64,000 bases of DNA. Origin: an uncultured bacterium. GTDB taxonomy: Bacteria > Hydrogenedentota > Hydrogenedentia > Hydrogenedentales > Hydrogenedentaceae. Of this stretch, positions 36,477 to 48,591 are shown piece after piece. Position 1 is the stretch's first letter; each line of letters begins with the position of its first letter. The position numbers were made by a program, and so were the translations under genes. The stretch spans positions 1 through 64,000 of the forward strand of contig CALLRP010000025.1 of the NCBI GenBank assembly GCA_938014335.1, in the 5' to 3' direction. A model generated the notes under the pieces. The model did not search any database, was not told the origin of the DNA, and was given only the letters and a program-made list of their open reading frames with translations.

Positions 36477-39169
36477 TAATTCTGATGGAGAGTAAAGGAG
36501 TCTATCCAGATATTTACATTATTGAGGGTACATGGGTCGATACGAATAGATTTGATTCTGCCTGTCCAATTAGGATGGTCTCGCAAGTTAAAAGTATAGG
36601 TATAATATCCCCCATCGGCACGGATGGGTATTGTTATAGAATTTTCTTCATTAAATTGTGTACCTTTAGAAGACCAATATAACTGAGCTTTGTTTTCAAC
36701 TGGTGTAGGTGTGTCCACACGCAAACGTAAAGTAGCGCGTGGATATTGATGCGATTTTAATCCTTTTAAACCATAATAAAAGAAATATAAAGAAGCGTCT
36801 TCTGTATTGGTTCGTCCCGTCAAACTTCCTTCTTCTATTTTAATTTCGCTTATACCTCTGAATATTTTCCAGCCGGTTAATGATTCATGGAAATCCCAGG
36901 ATGTTTCAAAAGGAGGAATGGGAAAATCATAAGGTCCTAAACCTACATCTTTCGGAGTAATATTTACAGGTAGGGATTGAGTATTGGTAGAAACAAAAAC
37001 ATCTCGAATGGCTTCATACATGGTAAAACCAAACTCTGTATTGGGTTCTACATAACTACCTTCTCCCCACTCGTTGAGTGGTCCTAAAACAATCATGGGG
37101 GTATTTGTTTCTCTGATAAAATTACGGACAGACAGTAGCATAGATTTAAATAATTCGGGTGTTCTCCCTTCGATAACTAATGCTCTCGAATCATGCCATG
37201 GTCGTGAGTCCCAACCTGTTTCTACAACGGGATAATACATCATCCCTTCACATAAATTATGTTTTTCCATCCAAATTGAAGGTATAGTAGAAACGACATC
37301 TTCGTATCTTGCATGGTTAGGAGTTTGGCTCATGTAAACTGCTTTATAGAATTCATGATAATTCGTAAAGGATGTATATCCTTCATTTTTTAGTATCTGT
37401 AATTCACCTGCAGATTGATTGTTGTTAATTGCCATGAATTCAATACCTTCATAACCTGCATCTCTCGCCCATTGCTGGGATTTATCGAATAGATCTTTTA
37501 CCGCTTCAGAACCGCCTAAATCACGGCGTATATTCTCCGGAGACCAGATACACACCAGGGGCTTATTGTTAATTCGATAATAAGAAGGTAGATTGAAATA
37601 GTTGTCTATCCATTCGTTATTTACCTTTTCCCAGTCTTCCGCAGAATGGGTATTCGGTGGATTGTGATTTGCCCACATGATTGCCACTTTCAGGTAATCT
37701 CTATACCTCGCTTTGCGATAAGCTTCAAACCAGTGTGTTAGAGACTGTTTTCCTGCCACCCAATACCAATCTACAAGGAAACATTTTATTCCATTCTCCA
37801 CCGCCCATTTGATTTGCCAATCTACACACTCGGGATTACCCTCATTATAATAGCCTAATACAGGTTTTCTGATAGGAGCGGTTGTCATAATACAATCCCA
37901 TTTTTCCGCACTATCCCAACCGGGAAAATAAAAGGCGCAAATATCTACTTTGGTTTTAATAGGTTTTGGTTCAGGCACATATTCGGCGGATATTGATTTT
38001 AGGTCAGGTAATATTTGCAATTCTCCTGTATTAATTGTAAGTGCACTCCCTTTTGATGTAGGAATAATTTCTATGGGATAGATACCCGGTTTCTCCGGTA
38101 AAACAGTCCAATAAATATCTATATAATCATCATATTCAATCTCGTAGGGAGGTTCGGGACGGGGACCCTCTTTTATAGTCAAAGATTCTGGATGTTTAAA
38201 TTTTAAGTCATCAACTCGAGCGATTCCTCCCCCCTGATTTGCAAGTCTTAGTAATATAGGAATTTCTCTTTCTGCCCTTACAACTCCCTGGTCAGCACCA
38301 AAGTAAGAGACAATAAGTTCAGGTTTGTTTGCGGGTTCTTCGCCTATTGAGATAGAAAATATTTTTGTTTTTGCAATGTCTTTAACATTTAATCCTAAAG
38401 CAAGGAGAGGTTCTTTCCATATGGGATATTGTGACATATCTAAAACAGCAATATGTGTTTTAGCATCAGAAATTAAAGGAATAGAGATAAACTGAGGACC
38501 AATACTATCCTGACTTGCCCAGATTAAACCTAACGAATTACTATTTTTCATTGCAGAATATTCAATTGAAATATATTTCTTTTTTCCAAGTAGTAGTGAT
38601 ACAGGCTTGCTAAAATAATATATGCTGTTTTCTGAATCTATTTTCCATGGAGAAATATCTCCTTCTGGAAACTGCCATTTGTAAATATCTGTAACAGGGG
38701 GCTCCCCTTTGTCCCATGTCTTTACAGAGATTTTTTCTAATTCGAATTCCAGAGCATCACACAAATCAAAACGTATTTTGATAATTTTACCTTCTTTATG
38801 CCAGAATGGGAAAACATAAATATCTTGAAAGTCATTCTTCTCTTCAAAATTGAATGTTACAGATTTTTCTCCAGACAAGCCTCCATACTCTCCTTCATTT
38901 GTCCCTGACCAGAAGATTTGTCCCATTCCCCCACGATTTGTTTTTATTCGGATATGAAGGTATTGATAAGGGGTAGCAGGGAATTCAATTCCCTCACACA
39001 AGAGGTATGGGTCAGAGCCTTGCGTTTTTCCATATAACTTACCATTTTCAACTCGTATATCCTGCACTTGCCCATTTGGAATCCATTTTCTTAATATTTC
39101 TGAATTATCAAATGTCCATTCAGGAATTTGAACACTCAAAAAGACCATGATAAATGAATTTAATAACAT
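36476..39169 (-). CDS. Secreted GH99-like (WbsX-type) glycoside hydrolase with flanking beta-sandwich domains
   Basis: 897 residues from the ATG at 39169, preferred over an in-frame GTG four codons upstream because GTGGAG then acts as ribosome site. A hydrophobic N-terminus (LLNSFIMVFLSVQIP) suggests export. Two beta-sandwich, carbohydrate-binding-like regions (about 15-290) and an Ig-like region (about 290-390) precede a GH99-like/WbsX catalytic domain at about 405-735: ICAFYFPGWDSAEKWD, CFLVDWYWVAGKQSLTHW, and the acidic GPLNEWGEGSYVEPN. A C-terminal domain (about 780-897) repeats the N-terminal fold (compare EGSLTGRTNTED and ENGKLYGKTQGSD). The related GH99 enzymes are endo-alpha-mannosidases. 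The product's substrate is unknown. Confidence 0.85.
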   Translation of the reverse strand: MLLNSFIMVFLSVQIPEWTFDNSEILRKWIPNGQVQDIRVENGKLYGKTQGSDPYLLCEGIEFPATPYQYLHIRIKTNRGGMGQIFWSGTNEGEYGGLSGEKSVTFNFEEKNDFQDIYVFPFWHKEGKIIKIRFDLCDALEFELEKISVKTWDKGEPPVTDIYKWQFPEGDISPWKIDSENSIYYFSKPVSLLLGKKKYISIEYSAMKNSNSLGLIWASQDSIGPQFISIPLISDAKTHIAVLDMSQYPIWKEPLLALGLNVKDIAKTKIFSISIGEEPANKPELIVSYFGADQGVVRAEREIPILLRLANQGGGIARVDDLKFKHPESLTIKEGPRPEPPYEIEYDDYIDIYWTVLPEKPGIYPIEIIPTSKGSALTINTGELQILPDLKSISAEYVPEPKPIKTKVDICAFYFPGWDSAEKWDCIMTTAPIRKPVLGYYNEGNPECVDWQIKWAVENGIKCFLVDWYWVAGKQSLTHWFEAYRKARYRDYLKVAIMWANHNPPNTHSAEDWEKVNNEWIDNYFNLPSYYRINNKPLVCIWSPENIRRDLGGSEAVKDLFDKSQQWARDAGYEGIEFMAINNNQSAGELQILKNEGYTSFTNYHEFYKAVYMSQTPNHARYEDVVSTIPSIWMEKHNLCEGMMYYPVVETGWDSRPWHDSRALVIEGRTPELFKSMLLSVRNFIRETNTPMIVLGPLNEWGEGSYVEPNTEFGFTMYEAIRDVFVSTNTQSLPVNITPKDVGLGPYDFPIPPFETSWDFHESLTGWKIFRGISEIKIEEGSLTGRTNTEDASLYFFYYGLKGLKSHQYPRATLRLRVDTPTPVENKAQLYWSSKGTQFNEENSITIPIRADGGYYTYTFNLRDHPNWTGRIKSIRIDPCTLNNVNIWIDSFTLHQN

Positions 39170-39236
39170 ATAAATCTCCACTTATTATAAAACGAAGGGG
39201 GCTTTAGTAAAATAAAAATTGGGAAGATTATAACAT

Positions 39237-39278
39237 AAAAAAATATACCCGCCGAAATTGCAACTTCGGCGGGTATAT
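39237..39278 (-). terminator. Rho-independent terminator of the EF-hand giant gene
   Basis: A 14-pair perfect stem (ATATACCCGCCGAA and TTCGGCGGGTATAT, 39243-39278) with an eight-base loop lies 27 bases past the stop of the 39306 gene. On the minus strand it runs directly into TTTTTTT. The strongest terminator in the window. Confidence 0.92.
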
Positions 39279-39305
39279 AACCACTTATAGTAAATTAATT
39301 ATTAA

Positions 39306-42300
39306 CTAATTTCCCGTGCAATAACCATCTTCACTACCTTGACATAAATGGTAACCACCTGAATTAAAGAATTGTATTAATCTCAATAATTCGGTAAGAC
39401 TAATCTGCCAGTCTTGAGGATTGTAATCACTCGCATGCGGTAAACAATTTCGTAAAGATGGGTTTCTACCCGGAGCATATCCATCTTCTGATGAACTATC
39501 ACAGTGATAGCCAAATGAGTTAAACAATTGAATAACGCGGAGTAATTCCGCTAACTCAAATTTCCAGTTGTAGTTTCTATCTGCAGAGTGTATCCCATGT
39601 GGAATTTCTCCTTCCGAAGAACCTTCGATACTACCTTCGGAAGTGCCTTCTTCTACACCTTCTGGGGTGCCTTCCGGAGTCCCTTCCGGTGTCCCTTCTG
39701 GGGTACCTTCAACTACACCTTCGAGAGTACCCTCTGGGGTGCCTTCCGGAGTACCTTCGGGAGTACCTTCCGGGGTCCCCTCTGGGATACCTTCAACTAC
39801 ACCTTCAGGAATACCCTCTGGGGTGCCTTCCGGAGTGCCTTCGGGAATCCCTTCGCCTTCAGGAGAAGGTAAGAAATCGGAGCAATCTATTACTCCATTA
39901 TTGTTTTTGTCTGCTATATCAAACTGTTGTTGTGTTATACCAGAACTCAAACCACGAACTTCACTTAAAGTTAGGACATTATCACCATTAGAATCTAATT
40001 TAGGTAATAGGTTAAAAATAATACTTACTGTTGTAAATTCTTCATAAGAGAGTTGATTGTCGCGATTCTTATCTACAGCATACCAATATAAGGAAATCAT
40101 CCAATCGCTCCAACCTGTAAGAGATTTAAATTCACTTTTTGAGAGCAAACCGTCACCATTAGTATCGCCAAAGATTAGCATTAGTAAGAAGTAATGCTCA
40201 ATATCATCTATATCACATGTAGGAGGTTCGCCTTCTACTGAACCTTCGGGAATACCCTCAGGTGTGCCCTCGGGAGTACCTTCCGGAATACCTTCCGGCG
40301 TCCCCTCAGGTGTGCCTTCGGGAGTACCTTCTGGGATACCCTCAGGTGTACCCTCAGGAGTGCCTTCGGGAGTACCTTCTACTATGCCTTCACCTTCGGG
40401 AAAGATGAAGTCATCACAATCAAGGGCTCCATTCTGATTTAAGTCAACCGCATTTAACTGGGCCACTGTTATATTCGAATTCAAATTTTGTAATTCGATA
40501 AGAGTAAGGGCTCCGTCATTATTTCCATCCAATCCAGGCAATAGGTTATACAACCATTCCACTTTAGAGAATTCTTCGAGGGATAATTGATTATCACCAT
40601 TTGTATCCACAAGTCCCCATAACAATAAAGCGGTGTCACTCCAGCCTGTGATTGCTTTGAGTTCTTCTTTGGATAATAATCCATTACCGTTTGTATCACC
40701 GAACATAAGTAGGATGTAGTAGTAATGTGTAATATCATCGATATCGCAGGGCGGTTCTCCTTCATAAGAACCCGGGCAGAGAGGACAACCTCCACCATTT
40801 ACTGCTTGATTTATGTCCAACGCCGCGAGAATGAAGGTGTCGATATCGGCAGGGGTTGATACATAGGCTTTGTACTCACCGACATTACACACTCCGTCAA
40901 AATCAGGGTCACCTGCGGATGATAGATATTGCCCTGCGGTTAGGTCATAACCATTTAAATTAAATGTTCCCCAGAACATTAATGTATCAATTATATTGAC
41001 TATCGAGTCTATAAATGCCTGTTCTCCGGTAGTTAGGACACCTGCCACAACATTTATAAATGTAGTATTCGAGAAGAGGGTTCCCAATAAAGGAATAGAT
41101 TCCCATTTCGTTTGAGCAACAACTCGATTGTTCATATATGCATTCTTCACACAGCAGAATACCGGTAATTCTGGATGTGCTAGAATATAATCTAACAAGC
41201 GTGCCTGGGCAACATCATACATCCCATTGCTATCTAAATCAGCAGTGTCTGGATTAAGCCCAAGCCATGTGGCAAGTCCGAATAAACTACGCAATGCATT
41301 TTCAAAACCGGAGTTGACCGCTGTTTGGTTACAGGTATCCCAGCACCATTCTGCATAACAGGACTCAGGGAGAGGACCCATTATGTCAATGCAATCCAGA
41401 TAACCATTGTCATCTATATCAAATTCATCAAATTTCGCTTGTGTGATCTTTGAACTAAGTTGTCTTATTTCAGTCAATGTTACCTGGTTATCTCCATTTG
41501 AATCGAGGTGAGCGGGTAAAAGTCCACCTAAACGATTACTGGCAACAAATTCTTCAAAGGACATAAACCCATCACTATTTTTGTCAATCAACCACCATCC
41601 CAAATCTAAAAGGAAACCACTCACAAAGGCTTTTAATTCATTTTTTGATAATTTGCCATCCCCGTTTGTATCCCCGAACATGACTAACAGAGCAAAATAG
41701 TTTTCATCTGAACGCATATTACATGGCGGAGGTCCACCGCCTTCTCCTTCACCTTCTATGGAACCTTCATTCCCACATGCGGGGCAACCACCATAGTAAT
41801 CCGTAGTACCCGGACTTATCGCCGCTTCCACAAAGGCATCAAAATCAGTGGGAATATTCAATACCCATGCCTTGTATTCGCCAATGTTGCAAACACCATC
41901 TAAATCGGCGTCACCTTTGGCATTGAGGTAAACAATATTTGAGCCATCCAGTTCCAGTAGGGATAAGTCGGGCAAATCAGGAATAAGCCAATTTAATGCA
42001 GACAAAATTGTATTAATAATTGCGGTGTTCCCCATGGTTGCCAGTGCAGCGAAGAAAGTTTTCATATTATCGAGGTCGGGTGGTTCACCTAAATAGGAGG
42101 GCCAACCTGCATTGATAGCCAGCGCAAGTGCTTCCACTTTTAAGCGATTGCCCGCATAAGCCCAATAGATGCAGTTGCGAGTCGGGATACCACCAATCAA
42201 AGAGAACCTTTTCATGATGGTATCGAACAAACGAGCCTGGGCGGTATCTTTCATTCCATCAAAATCCAAATCAAGGTTGTCAGGATTCCCACCAATTAAT

Positions 42301-42509
42301 GGAATTTTTGCGTATAATTCACGCATTGAGTTTTCAAAACTTTCTGTATAGACAGGACCAGGGATAAGATTATTACACTTGGGAATATTGCAATAATCTA
42401 CCTGTGCTTCTGTTTGAGCAATAGCGGGTAATGAAAAAACAAAACATATACTAATAACAAAAAACCATAATGTTATATATATTTTGCTTTTACTGATTTT
42501 GCTATTCAT
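39306..42509 (-). CDS. Giant secreted EF-hand protein with PEG linkers and paired dockerin-like C-terminus
   Basis: 1067 residues. Signal peptide at 1-32 (LWFFVISICFVFSLPAIA). Two copies of an unrecognised domain (about 50-265 and 385-590) share DLDFDGMKDTAQARLFD / DLDSNGMYDVAQARLLD and DGVCNIGEYKAWV / DGVCNVGEYKAYV. Three blocks of four EF-hands (about 268-380, 593-700, 766-880) carry DTNGDGKLSKNE, DKNSDGFMSFEE, DSNGDNQVTLTE, DIDDNGYLDCID and their counterparts, about 12 Ca-binding loops in total. Two Pro-Glu-Gly repeat linkers (about 703-765 and 881-970) follow blocks two and three. The tail (about 971-1067) has two dockerin-like units: DRNYNWKFELAELLRVIQLF and DYNPQDWQISLTELLRLIQF, each followed by GYHxC and SEDGY. 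TAAGGAGTTAAAAAA precedes the ATG. Surface or extracellular, probably Ca-stabilised; function unknown. Confidence 0.93.
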   Translation of the reverse strand: MNSKISKSKIYITLWFFVISICFVFSLPAIAQTEAQVDYCNIPKCNNLIPGPVYTESFENSMRELYAKIPLIGGNPDNLDLDFDGMKDTAQARLFDTIMKRFSLIGGIPTRNCIYWAYAGNRLKVEALALAINAGWPSYLGEPPDLDNMKTFFAALATMGNTAIINTILSALNWLIPDLPDLSLLELDGSNIVYLNAKGDADLDGVCNIGEYKAWVLNIPTDFDAFVEAAISPGTTDYYGGCPACGNEGSIEGEGEGGGPPPCNMRSDENYFALLVMFGDTNGDGKLSKNELKAFVSGFLLDLGWWLIDKNSDGFMSFEEFVASNRLGGLLPAHLDSNGDNQVTLTEIRQLSSKITQAKFDEFDIDDNGYLDCIDIMGPLPESCYAEWCWDTCNQTAVNSGFENALRSLFGLATWLGLNPDTADLDSNGMYDVAQARLLDYILAHPELPVFCCVKNAYMNNRVVAQTKWESIPLLGTLFSNTTFINVVAGVLTTGEQAFIDSIVNIIDTLMFWGTFNLNGYDLTAGQYLSSAGDPDFDGVCNVGEYKAYVSTPADIDTFILAALDINQAVNGGGCPLCPGSYEGEPPCDIDDITHYYYILLMFGDTNGNGLLSKEELKAITGWSDTALLLWGLVDTNGDNQLSLEEFSKVEWLYNLLPGLDGNNDGALTLIELQNLNSNITVAQLNAVDLNQNGALDCDDFIFPEGEGIVEGTPEGTPEGTPEGIPEGTPEGTPEGTPEGIPEGTPEGTPEGIPEGSVEGEPPTCDIDDIEHYFLLMLIFGDTNGDGLLSKSEFKSLTGWSDWMISLYWYAVDKNRDNQLSYEEFTTVSIIFNLLPKLDSNGDNVLTLSEVRGLSSGITQQQFDIADKNNNGVIDCSDFLPSPEGEGIPEGTPEGTPEGIPEGVVEGIPEGTPEGTPEGTPEGTPEGTLEGVVEGTPEGTPEGTPEGTPEGVEEGTSEGSIEGSSEGEIPHGIHSADRNYNWKFELAELLRVIQLFNSFGYHCDSSSEDGYAPGRNPSLRNCLPHASDYNPQDWQISLTELLRLIQFFNSGGYHLCQGSEDGYCTGN
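39601..39866 (-). repeat. Tandem 12-base repeat encoding (x-P-E-G)n linker, copy 2
   Basis: About twenty imperfect 12-base units (plus-strand ccttccggagtg and variants, codons GGT-ACT-CCC-GAA on the minus strand) encode EGTPEGTPEGIPEG-type sequence with three VVEG/VEEG breaks. It links the third EF-hand block to the dockerin-like tail. Codon third positions vary, so recent slippage is not the only source. Confidence 0.88.
40222..40406 (-). repeat. Tandem 12-base repeat encoding (x-P-E-G)n linker, copy 1
   Basis: About fourteen imperfect 12-base units on the minus strand encode EGTPEGTPEGIPEG-type sequence between the second and third EF-hand blocks of the 1067-residue protein. Same unit as at 39601-39866, and similar in style to the EGEG/APEG linker of the left-edge protein. 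Confidence 0.88.
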
Positions 42510-42598
42510 TTTTTTAACTCCTTAATTAAGTTTTATTTATATAATTATACCTAAAATATTTATATAAAAGGAAGATTTTAAGTGCTTATATAAAAGGA

Positions 42599-43054
42599 CT
42601 AACACAGAAGGGGAAGAATAGGTATTTTTATACATATATTTAATTTTACCCATTTTACTATTTGCATATTATATAGCATAGCATATTCTTCACTTTTTTG
42701 ACCAAAATTTGTCAACACATAATTTTGATGAGAATATTTTTTTAATGAAAACAAAATTTTATCCATTCTAAAGGGGAAATTATATAATACTAAATGTTTT
42801 AATGTTTTTGAAATAGGAATTTTTGTCTTCTCATTTTTCATTTTTTGAATAACTATACATAAATCTCGCACATCAATAACAGTATCTCCATTCATATCTT
42901 TTATATCGGTGATAGGGGGCGATTCTGTTGGTTTTAATATGGAAAATAAAACACTTTGCCATAACGCAACATCTGAGTTCTGGAATGTTGAAATAGCAGT
43001 TATTGGATACAGAAATAAAGATATAATTATGAAATATGAAATATACTTATACAC
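42599..43054 (-). CDS. Small secreted protein with a single dockerin/EF-hand-like motif
   Basis: 151 residues from a GTG at 43054, preceded by AGAGGAGTTGAA. A signal peptide covers about 1-24 (YFIIISLFLYPITAIS). Residues about 52-72 (DMNGDTVIDVRDLCIVIQKM) match the Ca-loop plus helix of a dockerin type I or EF-hand repeat, and resemble the tail units of the adjacent giant gene. The remaining 80 residues are basic, hydrophobic and unrecognised. It lies 89 bases upstream of the EF-hand giant on the same strand, so they may be cotranscribed. Low codon-usage quality in the C-terminal half leaves the real end slightly doubtful. Confidence 0.6.
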   Translation of the reverse strand: MYKYISYFIIISLFLYPITAISTFQNSDVALWQSVLFSILKPTESPPITDIKDMNGDTVIDVRDLCIVIQKMKNEKTKIPISKTLKHLVLYNFPFRMDKILFSLKKYSHQNYVLTNFGQKSEEYAMLYNMQIVKWVKLNICIKIPILPLLC

Positions 43055-43178
43055 ACTTCAACTCCTCTACACCCAGATTATATCATAAAAATACCAAAAA
43101 TAAATATAAAATTTATTATGTTTTCTGATAAAATACTTTTAAAGTTTATTGTTGTTAAAAAATAATGGGGTTTGTGAA

Positions 43179-44675
43179 ATGAGGTTAGAACCAAGACAAT
43201 TTTTACAGCAGAGGCAAGAGCTACAACTGTCGCTGTTTCAAACACAGTCGTTACAAATACTTCAAATGCCAACCACAGAATTAGTGCAATACATCCAGAA
43301 AGAGGCGGAAAGAAATCCTTATTTGGAAGTAGAATTTAAGCCAATGGATACTGAAGATGAAGGCTCTACATATACTGATTTTGATGAGCCAGAACAAAAT
43401 TCAGTTGAAATTATTAATGAAAATATTGCTTTGCCTCAAAATAAAGAATTCGAAATGAATGACGAAAGAACGGATAGAGATGAAATAGAAACAGAAACAT
43501 GGGATAGGGATTATAATAGGATAGAGAACCTTACAGACTTAAGTTATAACCCTGATATAGACGAATGGGTAGAAAGCAAATTCTATAATGTCCGAGGGAA
43601 TGAAACTTTAAAAAGTCACTTAATAAAACAACTTAATATAGAAATTGAAGAACCCAAAAAAATCCAGATAGGTGAAAGCATAATTGCAAGTATTAATTCT
43701 CGTGGATATTTTGGTGGTAATATTGATGAGATAGCAAAAGAATTTAATGTCTCTACTGAAGAGGTTGAAGAAGTATTAAAAATCATACAAGGTTTTGACC
43801 CTTCTGGCGTTGGAGCAAGAGATACAAAAGAATGTCTTTTAATTCAAATTAAACAAATGTATCCAGAAAATACACTTCTTCGAAAATTAGTTGAAGAATA
43901 TTATGACGAATTTATTCACCGCCAAATTACAAAAATTGCCAAAGGGTTAAAGATAAAGCCGTATGAAGTAGAAGAATTAATTAATTTATTAAAAGTACTT
44001 CATCCTTTTCCTGGACATTTATTTCCCGAGACTCCCGATATTATCATCCCAGATGTTATTGTAAGAATAAATGAAGATAATGAACTGGTTATTGAGTTAC
44101 ACGACAAACATCTTCCTGAAATAAAAGTTGTTGAACCTGTGAAAAAAGAGCAAATAAAAAAATTACCCCAAGAAGAAAAGGAACAAATAAAAAAATTTAA
44201 AGAATCAGCGATCCGATTAATAAAATGCATTGACCTTAGGAATAGCACTTTATATAAGGTTGCCAAAGAAATTGTTTTGTTACAAGAAGATTTTATGCGG
44301 AAGGGAGAAGAATTTTTAAAACCTTTAACTTATAAAATTATTGCGGATCGTTTGAGAATCCATGAGTCTACTATTTCGCGTTGTATAGCGGGGAAATATA
44401 TGTCCACACCTCAAGGAACTTTTGAATTTCGTTATTTCTTCTCAGGGGGTATGAAAACAAATGAAGGTGAAAATGAATTATCGTCACGAACAGTTAAAAC
44501 TATCATCAAAAGAATTATTGATGAAGAAGATAAATCGAAGCCTTTGAGTGACCAACAAATTGCAGAACTTGTTCAGAAACAAGAAGGGATTAAAATCGCA
44601 CGTAGAACCATCTCAAAATATCGGGAAGAAATGAATATCCCTAATGCCTTTGAGCGTAAGGTATATTCAAAGTAA
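43179..44675 (+). CDS. rpoN: RNA polymerase sigma-54 factor
   Basis: 498 residues. The ATG at 43179 gives the expected N-terminus (MRLEPRQFLQQRQELQLSLF, Gln/Leu-rich activator-interacting region I); an earlier TTG would add ten unrelated residues. An acidic region II (about 50-110) follows, then the core-binding domain (about 125-310, with FDPSGVGARDTKECLLIQI), the HTH (TYKIIADRLRIHESTISRCIAGKY) and the C-terminal RpoN box ARRTISKYREE (about 478-488) that reads the -24 element. It needs an AAA+ enhancer-binding protein for open-complex formation; none is in the window. Ribosome site weak (GGGG at 43164). Convergent with the beta-galactosidase gene. Confidence 0.96.
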   Translation: MRLEPRQFLQQRQELQLSLFQTQSLQILQMPTTELVQYIQKEAERNPYLEVEFKPMDTEDEGSTYTDFDEPEQNSVEIINENIALPQNKEFEMNDERTDRDEIETETWDRDYNRIENLTDLSYNPDIDEWVESKFYNVRGNETLKSHLIKQLNIEIEEPKKIQIGESIIASINSRGYFGGNIDEIAKEFNVSTEEVEEVLKIIQGFDPSGVGARDTKECLLIQIKQMYPENTLLRKLVEEYYDEFIHRQITKIAKGLKIKPYEVEELINLLKVLHPFPGHLFPETPDIIIPDVIVRINEDNELVIELHDKHLPEIKVVEPVKKEQIKKLPQEEKEQIKKFKESAIRLIKCIDLRNSTLYKVAKEIVLLQEDFMRKGEEFLKPLTYKIIADRLRIHESTISRCIAGKYMSTPQGTFEFRYFFSGGMKTNEGENELSSRTVKTIIKRIIDEEDKSKPLSDQQIAELVQKQEGIKIARRTISKYREEMNIPNAFERKVYSK

Positions 44676-44700
44676 TTAAAATTATAAAAGAGTGATGATT

Positions 44701-47961
<3,261 letters not shown>

Positions 47962-48008
47962 TTAAATGATTTTCAGTGCAAAATATCAACTAATGGAGAA
48001 ATTTAATT

Positions 48009-48572
48009 ATGGTTATACAAAACATAGATTATGGTAACCTGAAAGGAATTATACATTTTAAACTTGGGCGGTTTAATGATAACCGCGGATTTTTTACAGA
48101 ACTATACCATTTAGAAGAACTAAATAAAGTAGATTTTTCGGAAACTTTTGTTCAGGATAATTTGAGCAAATCTCAAAAAGGTGTCTTACGAGGCATGCAT
48201 TATCAATTAGAACCTCATGGAATGGGGAAATTGGTCTGTTGTATCACAGGGGGAATATACGATGTTGTTGTTGACTTACGAAAAGGCTCCCCTACCTTTG
48301 GTAAATGGGAGGGATTTTACTTAACAGAAGAGAACCTAAGCTTCCTGTGGGTTCCAGTGGGTTTTGCACATGGTTTTTTAAGTCTAAGCGATAATACACA
48401 TGTGCTATATAAATGTACTTCCTACTACAATAAGGAGGCGGAACGTTCATTGTCATATTGTTGTCCTCAGGTAAGTATAAAATGGCCTGAAAAACCCTTA
48501 ATCATTTCCGAAAAAGATAAAATGGCCCCACCTCTTGAACAAGCAGAATATAATTTCCAATACAAAGGATAA
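48009..48572 (+). CDS. rfbC: dTDP-4-dehydrorhamnose 3,5-epimerase
   Basis: 187 residues, the family length. Cupin fold with the conserved DNRGFFTELYH, VQDNLSKSQKGVLRGMHYQ (catalytic His about residue 61), GGIYDVVVDLRKGSPTFGKW, and VPVGFAHGFLSLSDNTHVLYKC with the second active-site residues. It epimerises C3 and C5 of dTDP-4-keto-6-deoxyglucose in dTDP-L-rhamnose synthesis for surface polysaccharides. The other rml genes are not in the window. GGAGAAATTTAATT precedes the ATG; 19 bases separate it from the next gene. Confidence 0.95.
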   Translation: MVIQNIDYGNLKGIIHFKLGRFNDNRGFFTELYHLEELNKVDFSETFVQDNLSKSQKGVLRGMHYQLEPHGMGKLVCCITGGIYDVVVDLRKGSPTFGKWEGFYLTEENLSFLWVPVGFAHGFLSLSDNTHVLYKCTSYYNKEAERSLSYCCPQVSIKWPEKPLIISEKDKMAPPLEQAEYNFQYKG

Positions 48573-48591
48573 TAATTTTAGGTAATTTGAG

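Noticed and set aside
39643-40047. 134-residue plus-strand ORF of SGVPSGVPSG repeats (and similar ORFs at 71-460 and 39588-39991)
   Set aside because: These are the antisense reading of the PEG-linker repeats; the minus-strand genes have signal peptides, EF-hands and ribosome sites.
39601-40406. CRISPR-like direct repeats
   Set aside because: The unit is 12 bases, in frame, without spacers, and codes for PEG; no cas genes.
43078-43272. 64-residue minus-strand ORF upstream of the small dockerin-like gene
   Set aside because: It is antisense to the rpoN start and its first codons, with no ribosome site.
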